Below the pieces are notes generated by a model. That model had not been told where the DNA came from. It was given only the letters and a program-made list of their open reading frames with translations, and ran no database searches. A stretch of 64,000 bases of DNA, taken from UBA4781 sp963674975. GTDB taxonomy: Bacteria > Chloroflexota > Anaerolineae > Anaerolineales > Anaerolineaceae. Each line of letters begins with the position of its first letter. Position 1 is the first letter of the stretch. A program made the position numbers and the translations under genes. Of the stretch, positions 42,907 to 50,240 are shown one piece after another. The stretch spans positions 2,356,001 to 2,420,000 of the forward strand of contig OY771913.1 of the NCBI GenBank assembly GCA_963674975.1, written 5' to 3'.

Positions 42907-44493
42907 ATGAATTCATTAAAAACAGTTGAAGAAATTGTATCTTCCTGCCCGGGGATCCTGAATGCCCCGAACCATCTTTCGCAGGAGCAGGCTGCTGGTG
43001 TGGAATATGATTCCCGCAAAGTAGATAAGGGACACATATTTGTTGCCATAGAAGGGGAATATCATGACGGGCATGAGTTTATCAACGCTGCACTGGATAA
43101 AGGAGCATCTGTTGTTATTGGTACTCAAAAGAAATGGTGCGATCTGATACCTGAGAAATATATTCAGGTGCGGGATGCTCATACCGCGTTAGCCTATCTG
43201 GCAGCCGCGTATTATGATTTTCCCGCTCGCAAGATGACCGTGATCGGGGTGACCGGAACGGATGGAAAAACCACCACCACCAATTTGATCTTTCAAATAT
43301 TGAAGCAGGCTGGATTGAAAGCCGGAATGGTATCAACGGTGAATGCGGTGATCGGAAATGAAACCATCGATACCGGGTTTCACGTTACCACGCCTGAGGC
43401 ACCGATGGTGCAGGAATTATTAGCTCACATGACAGAGCAGGGATTAACCCATGTGGTTCTGGAAACAACCTCACACGGGCTGGATCAGCAGCGAGTCGCT
43501 GCCTGCGGGTATGATATTGGCGTTTTTACAAATGTGACGCACGAACACCTTGATTATCATAAAACATACGAGAATTACGTATTGACTAAAGCACGCCTGA
43601 TCAAATATTTGGCTGAAACACCAACCAAGACCGGTGGGAATTATCGTCTTGCGGTTTTAAATAAGGATGATCGTTCTTACCCACTGCTGCAGGAGTATCT
43701 GGAAAATGACGCCCTGGCAGCGGTGCACAAGATTACATACAGCCAGAATGAAAAAGCGGATGTATTTGTCTTAAATAAAGAACAAACCATAGACGGTCTG
43801 AAGGTAGAAATACAGCTGCCCGCTCATACTCTTACGATTGAGAGCAATCTGGTGGGGGAATACAATATTTCTAATATTCTGGCAGCTGTCTGCGCTGCAG
43901 CGATCGGGTTGAAGATCGAGCCAGAGGTGGTCAGCGCCGGGATCAAGAATTTGCCGGGAATTCCTGGCAGGATGGAAAAGATCGATATGGGGCAGAATTT
44001 TCTTGCAATTGTAGATTTTGCCCATACACCCAATGCCATGAAGGTTACCCTTGAGACCGCCAGAAAGATCAGCAGGCGTCGTGTGATCGCTGTTTTTGGC
44101 TCTGCAGGGCTGCGGGATCGTGAAAAAAGGAAGATGATGGCTGCCGAAGGTGTTAAACAGGCGGATATCTGTATATTTACGGCAGAAGACCCCCGTACAG
44201 AGAAGCTGGATGATATCTTGATGGAGATGCGGCTGGCTGCTGAAAAAGTAGGCGGTGTACTCGGAAATAACTTTTTTATAGAACCTGACCGGGGAAGCGC
44301 GATCAGAATGGGAATAGAATTCGCGGAAAAGGATGACATGGTGATCGCGTGCGGAAAAGGGCATGAGCAATCCATGTGCTTTGAAACGACCGAATATGCC
44401 TGGGATGATCGAACGGCAGTGAGAGCGGCGCTGGCAGAATTGCTGAAAGTAGATGGACCGGATATGCCGTTCTTACCCACAGCGGAAAAATAA
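42907..44493 (+). CDS. murE: UDP-N-acetylmuramoyl-tripeptide synthetase (MurE)
   Basis: Cytoplasmic ligase adding the third residue, normally a diamino acid, to UDP-MurNAc-L-Ala-D-Glu. 528 residues. ATP loop GVTGTDGKTTTTNL; the UDP-MurNAc site includes TTPEAP. Central and C-terminal Mur-ligase domains follow (VDFAHTPNAM, FGSAGLRDREKR, GKGHEQ). The substrate-specificity motif, DNPR in meso-diaminopimelate enzymes, reads EDPR here (residues 427-430). The Arg that binds the side-chain carboxylate is kept but Asn is replaced by Asp, so the diamino acid used cannot be stated with confidence. A strong terminator follows. Confidence 0.93.
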   Translation: MNSLKTVEEIVSSCPGILNAPNHLSQEQAAGVEYDSRKVDKGHIFVAIEGEYHDGHEFINAALDKGASVVIGTQKKWCDLIPEKYIQVRDAHTALAYLAAAYYDFPARKMTVIGVTGTDGKTTTTNLIFQILKQAGLKAGMVSTVNAVIGNETIDTGFHVTTPEAPMVQELLAHMTEQGLTHVVLETTSHGLDQQRVAACGYDIGVFTNVTHEHLDYHKTYENYVLTKARLIKYLAETPTKTGGNYRLAVLNKDDRSYPLLQEYLENDALAAVHKITYSQNEKADVFVLNKEQTIDGLKVEIQLPAHTLTIESNLVGEYNISNILAAVCAAAIGLKIEPEVVSAGIKNLPGIPGRMEKIDMGQNFLAIVDFAHTPNAMKVTLETARKISRRRVIAVFGSAGLRDREKRKMMAAEGVKQADICIFTAEDPRTEKLDDILMEMRLAAEKVGGVLGNNFFIEPDRGSAIRMGIEFAEKDDMVIACGKGHEQSMCFETTEYAWDDRTAVRAALAELLKVDGPDMPFLPTAEK

Positions 44494-44495
44494 AA

Positions 44496-44529
44496 AAAAG
44501 AGCTGGTTTTTCAATAACCAGCTCTTTTA
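44496..44529. terminator. Bidirectional terminator between murE and pnp
   Basis: AAAGAGCTGGTT pairs with AACCAGCTCTTT around a short T-rich loop (stem ends near 44497 and 44528), flanked by A and T runs. It serves the two convergent genes. Confidence 0.9.
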
Positions 44530-44543
44530 CTTTTTAAGAATTC

Positions 44544-46757
44544 TTAGCTTCTGCGATTGTTGCTGCTGCGATTTCCACTACGGTTGCCGCTTCCGCTTCT
44601 TCTGTCTCCACCTTTGTTGTTCGGTTTATCATGTTCGCGGGCTTCTTCCACAGTCCAACCTTCCAATACTGCTACATGCGAGAGGCGGATCTTTCCAGTG
44701 CGGGGGTCGATATCGGTGATCATCACGGAGAGTTCATCACCTTCCACCACAACATCCTGGACAGATTTCACGCGGTCTACGCTGAGTTGTGAAATATGTA
44801 CAAGTCCTTCCGTTCCAGGCAGAACCTCGACAAATGCACCAAAGTCAACGATCTTGGTGACCTTGCCGGTATAGATGCGCCCGATAACAGGTACTTCGAT
44901 CATCCTCTCGATCTGTGACCGTGCATTCATTTCATCCTGTTTATCGACAGCAGCGATAAATACGGTTCCGTCTTCTGCGATATCGATCTGGGTTTTGGTT
45001 TCTTCTTGAAGACTGCGAATGTTTTTGCCGCCCGGACCGATCAAAGCGCCAATTTTGTCAACCGGGATCTTCACAGTAGTGATGCGGGGAACGAAGTCTT
45101 TTAATTCCGGACGTGGTTCAGAGATCACTTCGGTTATCTTGCCTAGAATGAACAAGCGGGCATCTTTTGCCTGTGCGAGTGCTTCGGACATGATCTCGGG
45201 AGTAATACCCTTGATCTTGATGTCCATCTGCAGGGCTGTAATGCCTTCGGTTGTCCCGGCGACCTTGAAATCCATATCGCCAAGATGATCTTCCAGACCT
45301 TGAATGTCGGTAAGAACGACATATTTATCTTCTTCTTTGATCAAGCCCATTGCGATACCTGCTACCGGTGCTTTAATGGGTACGCCGGTATCCATGAGTG
45401 CTAATGTGGAACCGCAAACCGATGCCATTGAAGTAGAGCCATTGGAGGAGAAAACCTCAGAAACAAGGCGCATGGTATAGGGGAAGGTATCCTGATCCGG
45501 TAAAACAGGGATCAGTGCTCTTTCTGCCAGTGCTCCATGCCCGATCTCACGTCGTGAACGACGCAGGCGCTGTACTTCTCCGGTGGAAAACGGCGGGAAG
45601 TTGTAGTGATGAATATAGCGTTTGGACTCGGTTGGGGTCAGGTCGTCGATCTCCTGCGCCTGCTTGGGTGTACCAAGTGCTGCCAGGGTCATTACCTGAG
45701 TTTCACCGCGTGTAAACAGTCCCGAGCCGTGTGCTCTTGGGCTGGTGTTCACTTCACACCAAATGGGGCGAATTTTCTTTGGATCTCGACCATCCGGACG
45801 GATCCCTTTTGTGAGAATGCGGGTCCGCACAACCTTTTGATAGGCATCATGGAAAGCTTCTTTGACATCTCCAAGCAGTGCTGCATTTTCTTTGTCGTCT
45901 TCATTGGTGTAAGAAGCCAGTAAGTCTTCTTCGATGTTGTTGATCGCTTGATCTAATTCAGCTTTAGTATGGGGTTTTTCGAGTGCTTCGGTGATCTTCG
46001 CTGCCACTTTTTCATAAACCTGATCGATCAGGGCAGTATCGAGCACATCCAGCGGGACTTCTCTCTTGGCTTTCCCGATTTCCGCAGCCATTTTTTCTTG
46101 AACTTCAATGATGGACTGAATGGATTCATGTCCAAAACTGATAGCCGCGATCATATCATCTTCATTTACTTCATTTGAACCGCATTCGACCATCAGGATG
46201 GCATCTTTTGTGCCTGCAATTCGCAGATCGAGGTCGGAAATTTCCATCTGTTCAAAAGTTGGGTCAATGACAAAGTTCCCTTCAATTCTTCCAACCCTTA
46301 CAGCTCCAACAGGACCTGCCCAGGGAATGTCAGAGATGATCAACGCTGCGGATGCGGCATTGATCGCCATGATATCCAGCGGATTTGCGCTGTCCGCGGA
46401 AAGGGGGAACATGATGATCTGCACTTCATTACGCATGGCATTATTGAAAAGGGGTCGGATCGGGCGATCTGTCAAACGTGCGATCAGCACGCATTCATCG
46501 CCGGGTCTTCCTTCTCGGCGGAAGAATCCACCGGGAATTCGACCACCCGCGTACATTTTTTCTTCATACTCTACGCTGAGCGGGAAATAATCCAACCCTT
46601 CGACCGTATTATTAGACATGGTGGCAGATGCAAACAGAACGGAATCACCGACCTTTAATGTAACGGCGCCGCCTGCCTGACCTGCTAATTTGCCGGTTTC
46701 GAATGTAAATTCGTGGGTACCGACAGTACCACTAAAGCTAAAAGCTTTTTCTTGCAT
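44544..46757 (-). CDS. pnp: Polyribonucleotide nucleotidyltransferase (PNPase)
   Basis: 3'-5' phosphorolytic RNA-degrading enzyme, trimeric. 737 residues from MQEKAFSF (46757). Two RNase PH modules, the linker helix domain, KH domain (IGALIGPGGKNIRSL) and S1 domain (YTGKVTKIVDFGAFVEVLPG) are in order. The last 20 residues are an Arg/Ser/Asn/Gly-rich tail, likely extra RNA contact. The upstream in-frame ATG at 46820 would run through a stable RNA hairpin and is rejected. It lies downstream of rpsO, the common pair, with a terminator and a structured leader between. Confidence 0.96.
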   Translation of the reverse strand: MQEKAFSFSGTVGTHEFTFETGKLAGQAGGAVTLKVGDSVLFASATMSNNTVEGLDYFPLSVEYEEKMYAGGRIPGGFFRREGRPGDECVLIARLTDRPIRPLFNNAMRNEVQIIMFPLSADSANPLDIMAINAASAALIISDIPWAGPVGAVRVGRIEGNFVIDPTFEQMEISDLDLRIAGTKDAILMVECGSNEVNEDDMIAAISFGHESIQSIIEVQEKMAAEIGKAKREVPLDVLDTALIDQVYEKVAAKITEALEKPHTKAELDQAINNIEEDLLASYTNEDDKENAALLGDVKEAFHDAYQKVVRTRILTKGIRPDGRDPKKIRPIWCEVNTSPRAHGSGLFTRGETQVMTLAALGTPKQAQEIDDLTPTESKRYIHHYNFPPFSTGEVQRLRRSRREIGHGALAERALIPVLPDQDTFPYTMRLVSEVFSSNGSTSMASVCGSTLALMDTGVPIKAPVAGIAMGLIKEEDKYVVLTDIQGLEDHLGDMDFKVAGTTEGITALQMDIKIKGITPEIMSEALAQAKDARLFILGKITEVISEPRPELKDFVPRITTVKIPVDKIGALIGPGGKNIRSLQEETKTQIDIAEDGTVFIAAVDKQDEMNARSQIERMIEVPVIGRIYTGKVTKIVDFGAFVEVLPGTEGLVHISQLSVDRVKSVQDVVVEGDELSVMITDIDPRTGKIRLSHVAVLEGWTVEEAREHDKPNNKGGDRRSGSGNRSGNRSSNNRRS

Positions 46758-46761
46758 TTTT

Positions 46762-46848
46762 ACTCTCTTTCTCCCCGCATAGTCAGGAACTGAGAGATGA
46801 AGAAAACTCTTTTTCATCATCTCTCAATGCCCAACTTGCGGGATTTTT
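46762..46848 (-). promoter_or_regulatory. Structured pnp 5' leader (candidate autoregulatory stem-loop)
   Basis: On the minus strand TGAGAGATGA (46817-46826) pairs perfectly with TCATCTCTCA (46791-46800). This hairpin is enclosed by CCCGCA (46837-46842) pairing with TGCGGG (46774-46779), whose 3' arm adjoins the GGGGAG ribosome-site region. In E. coli a pnp-leader stem cut by RNase III and PNPase gives autoregulation; the same use here is inferred from position. Confidence 0.55.
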
Positions 46849-46852
46849 CCCT

Positions 46853-46887
46853 AAAAAAAGAGTAGATGGTTTTTTACCATCTACTCC
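46853..46887 (-). terminator. Rho-independent terminator of rpsO
   Basis: Minus strand GGAGTAGATGG (46877-46887) pairs with CCATCTACTC (46860-46869), followed by seven T. It separates rpsO from pnp, presumably partially. Confidence 0.9.
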
Positions 46888-46901
46888 AGATGGGGCTTTG
46901 C

Positions 46902-47174
46902 TTATTTCGTGCGAATATTTAGCTTCTCGGTGATCGCAAGATATTTTTTATAGTCTTTCTTTTTCAAATAGGCTAAAAAACTTCTGCGTTGACCGACAAG
47001 CTTGAGCAATCCGCGTCGGGATGACTCATCGTGCTTATGTATTTTTAAGTGTTCTGTAAGTTGGCTGATGCGGTTGCTGAGAAGTGCGATCTGCACTTCT
47101 GTTGAACCTGTGTCATTATCGTGTTGCTTGTAACTTTCAATGATTTTTTGTTTGTCTTCTTTTGTCATTGTCAT
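46902..47174 (-). CDS. rpsO: Ribosomal protein uS15
   Basis: 30S platform protein and frequent autoregulator. 90 residues. QHDNDTGSTEVQIALLS, HKHDESSRRGLLKLVGQRR and YLKKKDYKKY are diagnostic. The start is the ATG at 47174, 11 bases after AAGGAG; the second ATG (47168) is too far, and the upstream extension to 47228 is untypical. The roughly 75-base leader could hold an S15-binding element, but no clear pseudoknot was found. Confidence 0.96.
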   Translation of the reverse strand: MTMTKEDKQKIIESYKQHDNDTGSTEVQIALLSNRISQLTEHLKIHKHDESSRRGLLKLVGQRRSFLAYLKKKDYKKYLAITEKLNIRTK

Positions 47175-47255
47175 GACGCTGCTATCTCCTTTTCTAAAGC
47201 AAGTCTCCTCTTGTGCAGTGCGCAACAACCGCAGAAGGGACTAGTCATAGTACTA

Positions 47256-47264
47256 ATTATACCA
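47256..47264 (-). promoter_or_regulatory. rpsO extended -10 promoter
   Basis: Minus strand TGGTATAAT (TATAAT at 47256-47261, TGG at 47262-47264). No TTGACA is spaced correctly; the TGn extension would compensate. Start near 47249. Confidence 0.6.
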
Positions 47265-47291
47265 GATAGTAAATCGTCAAAAAATCAAGTC

Positions 47292-48089
47292 TTAATTATT
47301 TTGAAGTACCTGCAGAAGGTAGGTTTGGTTTTCTTCTGAGAAGAGGGGAATGACCTTGCGAATATATTTCTGCGCTTTTTGGCTGGAAGATTGCGTATAG
47401 AGATCACATAAAAAAGAGGTGGTTTCAATTTCAGATTTTTTGATCAATGCTTTCATGACCGCATTTAATTCTCTGTATGTATTAATAGAAGCTTTCTCAA
47501 GGAAAGGAGTTATCAAATTGAATACCCAGGGAAGGTCAGAAAATTTCTTTTGCTCAATGACTTTTGCGAGTATGCGAAAAGCAAGGCTGCGTAGATCAGT
47601 TTCATCGGAATGGATCAATCTTTCTATGAATATGCGTAAATTCTTTGCTGTCGCTTGATTAGAAAATGGGAACTGCGCGAGAATGACACTGTGCAGTATT
47701 CCTTCATCCGTAGAAGTGATCCACAGCGGAAGGCGTTGATTGACCGCATCCGCCTTTTCTGCTGGAAGATTTAATAACAGATTGATCGCCAGGATCTTAA
47801 ATTCCAATTCTTCTTTACCCCATAAAATATCCAGCACTGAAAGTGCGTTTTCCGGAAGCTCATTTGCCAGAGCAGGGAAGGTTTCGATCACCTTTTCAAG
47901 TACCAGGTTGGATACATTCAAACGGGGTAGAAGAGTCTGGAGGGGGATGTTTTCTCCCAGTTGAATTTTCTTTGAAGAATACATACCTAAAAGATCTTCC
48001 AGTTTGTCTATATACGTCTCGGGATTATTTCGATAGAGAGACAGAGACTGAAGACGGTTGTTAAGAGCGGTTAGATCGACTGCAGGCAT
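47292..48089 (-). CDS. Alpha-helical repeat protein of unknown function
   Basis: 265 residues, almost entirely predicted helix, with repeating Leu/Ala-rich helical pairs of about 35-40 residues (for example ELEFKILAINLLLNLPAE and DLRSLAFRILAKVI). This pattern suggests a HEAT- or AlkD-like solenoid. The aromatic and acidic residues needed to call DNA alkylation repair are not evident, so no function is given. No signal peptide. It starts six bases after proS and is probably co-transcribed with it. Confidence 0.7.
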   Translation of the reverse strand: MPAVDLTALNNRLQSLSLYRNNPETYIDKLEDLLGMYSSKKIQLGENIPLQTLLPRLNVSNLVLEKVIETFPALANELPENALSVLDILWGKEELEFKILAINLLLNLPAEKADAVNQRLPLWITSTDEGILHSVILAQFPFSNQATAKNLRIFIERLIHSDETDLRSLAFRILAKVIEQKKFSDLPWVFNLITPFLEKASINTYRELNAVMKALIKKSEIETTSFLCDLYTQSSSQKAQKYIRKVIPLFSEENQTYLLQVLQNN

Positions 48090-48095
48090 TGGTTA

Positions 48096-49529
48096 TTAGT
48101 ATGCTTTTGCGAAATACGCTTTCGTTGATGTTTCTTTACCGCAAACCACGCATTTCCCTTTCTCATGTTTCTGATCGAAAGGAATGCAGCGTGTGGTGGC
48201 TTTTGTATCTTCCTTGATCTTTGCTTCACACTCTTTTCCTTCGCACCAGTAGCTGTATGCCCATCCATTTTGTACACATTCTTTAAGTTCATCATAGGTC
48301 TGGGCATTATGAATATGTTCATCCCTAAAAGCAGTTGCTTTTTGCAGCAATGATGCGTGGATCTCTTCCAACAGTGAAGCAGCTTTTTGATGAAGAGCTT
48401 CAAGATCAATGATCTCTTTTCCGGCTTTCCCGGGAATATCCCGGCGGGCAATGACCAGTTTATTGTTTGCGACATCGCGGGGACCCACTTCGATGCGCAG
48501 GGGAACCCCACGCATTTCCCAATCGTTGAATTTGAAACCCGGAGTGAGTTCGGAACGATCATCCAGCTTTACCCTGAAATCAGAAAGGTCATCCGCGACT
48601 TTTTGTGCATACTGCAGAACGGTTCCCTGTTCATCTTCATTATGGTAGATGGGTACGATTACGATCTGAATGGGTGCCAGTCGAGGGGGCATGATAAGCC
48701 CCTGATCGTCACCGTGGGTCATGATGATGGCGCCGATGAAGCGTGTTGACAAACCCCAGGAGGTTGTCCAGCAGTACTGCAGGGTATTTTGCATATCCAG
48801 ATACTGGATGTTGAAAGCCTTGGCGAAATTCTGACCCAGGTTGTGCGAAGTGCCTGACTGCAGGGCTTTGGTATCTCCCATCATTGCTTCAATAGTGTAA
48901 GAGTGAAGCGCACCGGCGAATTTTTCGGTTTCACTTTTCATTCCGCAGATGACCGGGATGGCGGCTTCGTTTACCGCAAAATCTTCATATACATGCAGCA
49001 TACGCAGGGTTTCTTCTTCTGCTTCTTTGGCGGTGGCATGGGCAGTATGCCCTTCCTGCCAGTAAAATTCGAGTGTTCTCAAGAAAAGGCGTGTGCGCAT
49101 TTCCCAGCGCACCACATTTGCCCACTGGTTGATCAATACAGGCAGATCGCGGTATGATTTGATCCATTTAGCGTACATATGCCCGATGATCGTTTCAGAA
49201 GTGGGGCGTACCACCAGAGGCTCTTCCAGTTCCTGCCCGCCGCCGTGAGTAACAACTGCCAGCTCGGGAGAAAATCCTTCAACATGCTCCTTCTCTTTTT
49301 CAAGAAAAGACATGGGAATGAAAAGAGGAAAGGCAGCATTCTGATGACCGGTTTCTTTGAAGCGTTTATCGAGAGCTTGCTGGATATTCTCCCATAATGC
49401 CCAACCGTAGGGTTTGATGACCATGCATCCGCGTACAGGCGCATAATCAGCCATCTCGGCTTTTTGAATGATCTCGTTGTACCAATCTGAATAGCTTTCT
49501 TTTTGGCTGGTTAATTTATCATTTATCAT
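48096..49529 (-). CDS. proS: Prolyl-tRNA synthetase, archaeal/eukaryal-type (ProS type 3)
   Basis: Charges tRNA-Pro. 477 residues, lacking the INS editing domain of the bacterial type. Class II motifs: motif 2 around NVVRWEMRTRLFLRTLEFYWQE is clear; the catalytic domain ends with THGDDQGLIMPPRLAP, then an anticodon-binding domain. The C-terminal zinc-binding domain has Cys in WCEGKEC and CVVCGK, and the protein ends in the characteristic terminal Tyr (YFAKAY). GAGGAA precedes the ATG. 28 bases downstream of the LOG-family gene. No T-box in the short upstream gap. Confidence 0.95.
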   Translation of the reverse strand: MINDKLTSQKESYSDWYNEIIQKAEMADYAPVRGCMVIKPYGWALWENIQQALDKRFKETGHQNAAFPLFIPMSFLEKEKEHVEGFSPELAVVTHGGGQELEEPLVVRPTSETIIGHMYAKWIKSYRDLPVLINQWANVVRWEMRTRLFLRTLEFYWQEGHTAHATAKEAEEETLRMLHVYEDFAVNEAAIPVICGMKSETEKFAGALHSYTIEAMMGDTKALQSGTSHNLGQNFAKAFNIQYLDMQNTLQYCWTTSWGLSTRFIGAIIMTHGDDQGLIMPPRLAPIQIVIVPIYHNEDEQGTVLQYAQKVADDLSDFRVKLDDRSELTPGFKFNDWEMRGVPLRIEVGPRDVANNKLVIARRDIPGKAGKEIIDLEALHQKAASLLEEIHASLLQKATAFRDEHIHNAQTYDELKECVQNGWAYSYWCEGKECEAKIKEDTKATTRCIPFDQKHEKGKCVVCGKETSTKAYFAKAY

Positions 49530-49557
49530 AATTCCTCATCTATCTATAAAACCAATT

Positions 49558-50094
49558 CTATGAAATATTGTTTAATTCTGCTACTGCATCTTCAATAGTG
49601 CTGCAAAAACGAACATAGGATCGTACAGAAGCCGGAACAAGTTCAGGCATTTCTTGATAGAACTCTGTGATCACATTCTTCCACGCACTGCCTACCAGGA
49701 TCAGATAAGGGACCGGAATAGAATTCAGGATGATCATATTCCAGGTCAGGGAAATTTCTGCCAGGGTTCCCACGCCGCCGGGCAGGGCAATGGCGGCATC
49801 ACAATTTTTGATCAAACCGCTGATCCTGCCGATCAGATCTTTGTTGTGCATCACCTCATGCACCCACTGATTCGGTTTCCCGTTGCGGTATTTTTCGATA
49901 TCATCGCAGGTAACCCCGATCACATGCCCGCCGGCTTCTGCGCTGCCCCTGGATACCGCTTCCATGGTTCCCACGTACCCGCCATTAACGACGATATGTC
50001 CTTTTTCTGCCAGTAATTTTCCCAACTGGTAAGCTTGAAGATACCCCTCATCGCCCGGTTGGGGATGAGCACTTCCAAATACTGATACTTTCAT
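49558..50094 (-). CDS. LOG-family (lysine decarboxylase-like) nucleotide hydrolase
   Basis: 178 residues with the family signatures VFGSAHPQPGDEGY at the start, GGYVGTMEAVSRGS and PGGVGTLAEI. LOG proteins cleave the N-glycosidic bond of nucleoside monophosphates; several carry misleading lysine decarboxylase names. The E in GTLAE is the likely catalytic residue. The substrate here is unknown. It heads an apparent operon with proS and the helical-repeat protein; a TATAAT -10 element lies upstream near 50150. Confidence 0.82.
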   Translation of the reverse strand: MKVSVFGSAHPQPGDEGYLQAYQLGKLLAEKGHIVVNGGYVGTMEAVSRGSAEAGGHVIGVTCDDIEKYRNGKPNQWVHEVMHNKDLIGRISGLIKNCDAAIALPGGVGTLAEISLTWNMIILNSIPVPYLILVGSAWKNVITEFYQEMPELVPASVRSYVRFCSTIEDAVAELNNIS

Positions 50095-50195
50095 GGATTA
50101 ATCCTTATAATAAATAGCAAGATGAAGTTTGATTATACATTACAAGATCAAACATCCTGCAATTGAATTATTTTACTAGATTTCTTTTCTTAAAT

Positions 50196-50223
50196 AAAAA
50201 AGGAGTTGATAGGCTCAACTCCT
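50196..50223 (-). terminator. Rho-independent terminator of the EF-G2-like gene
   Basis: AGGAGTTGA (50201-50209) pairs perfectly with TCAACTCCT (50215-50223), with A and T runs on both sides. On the minus strand a T run follows. Confidence 0.9.
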
Positions 50224-50240
50224 TTTTTTCAATTGAAGGG

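Noticed and set aside
43771..44480. Two minus-strand open frames inside murE
   Set aside because: Both are antisense to conserved Mur-ligase motifs.
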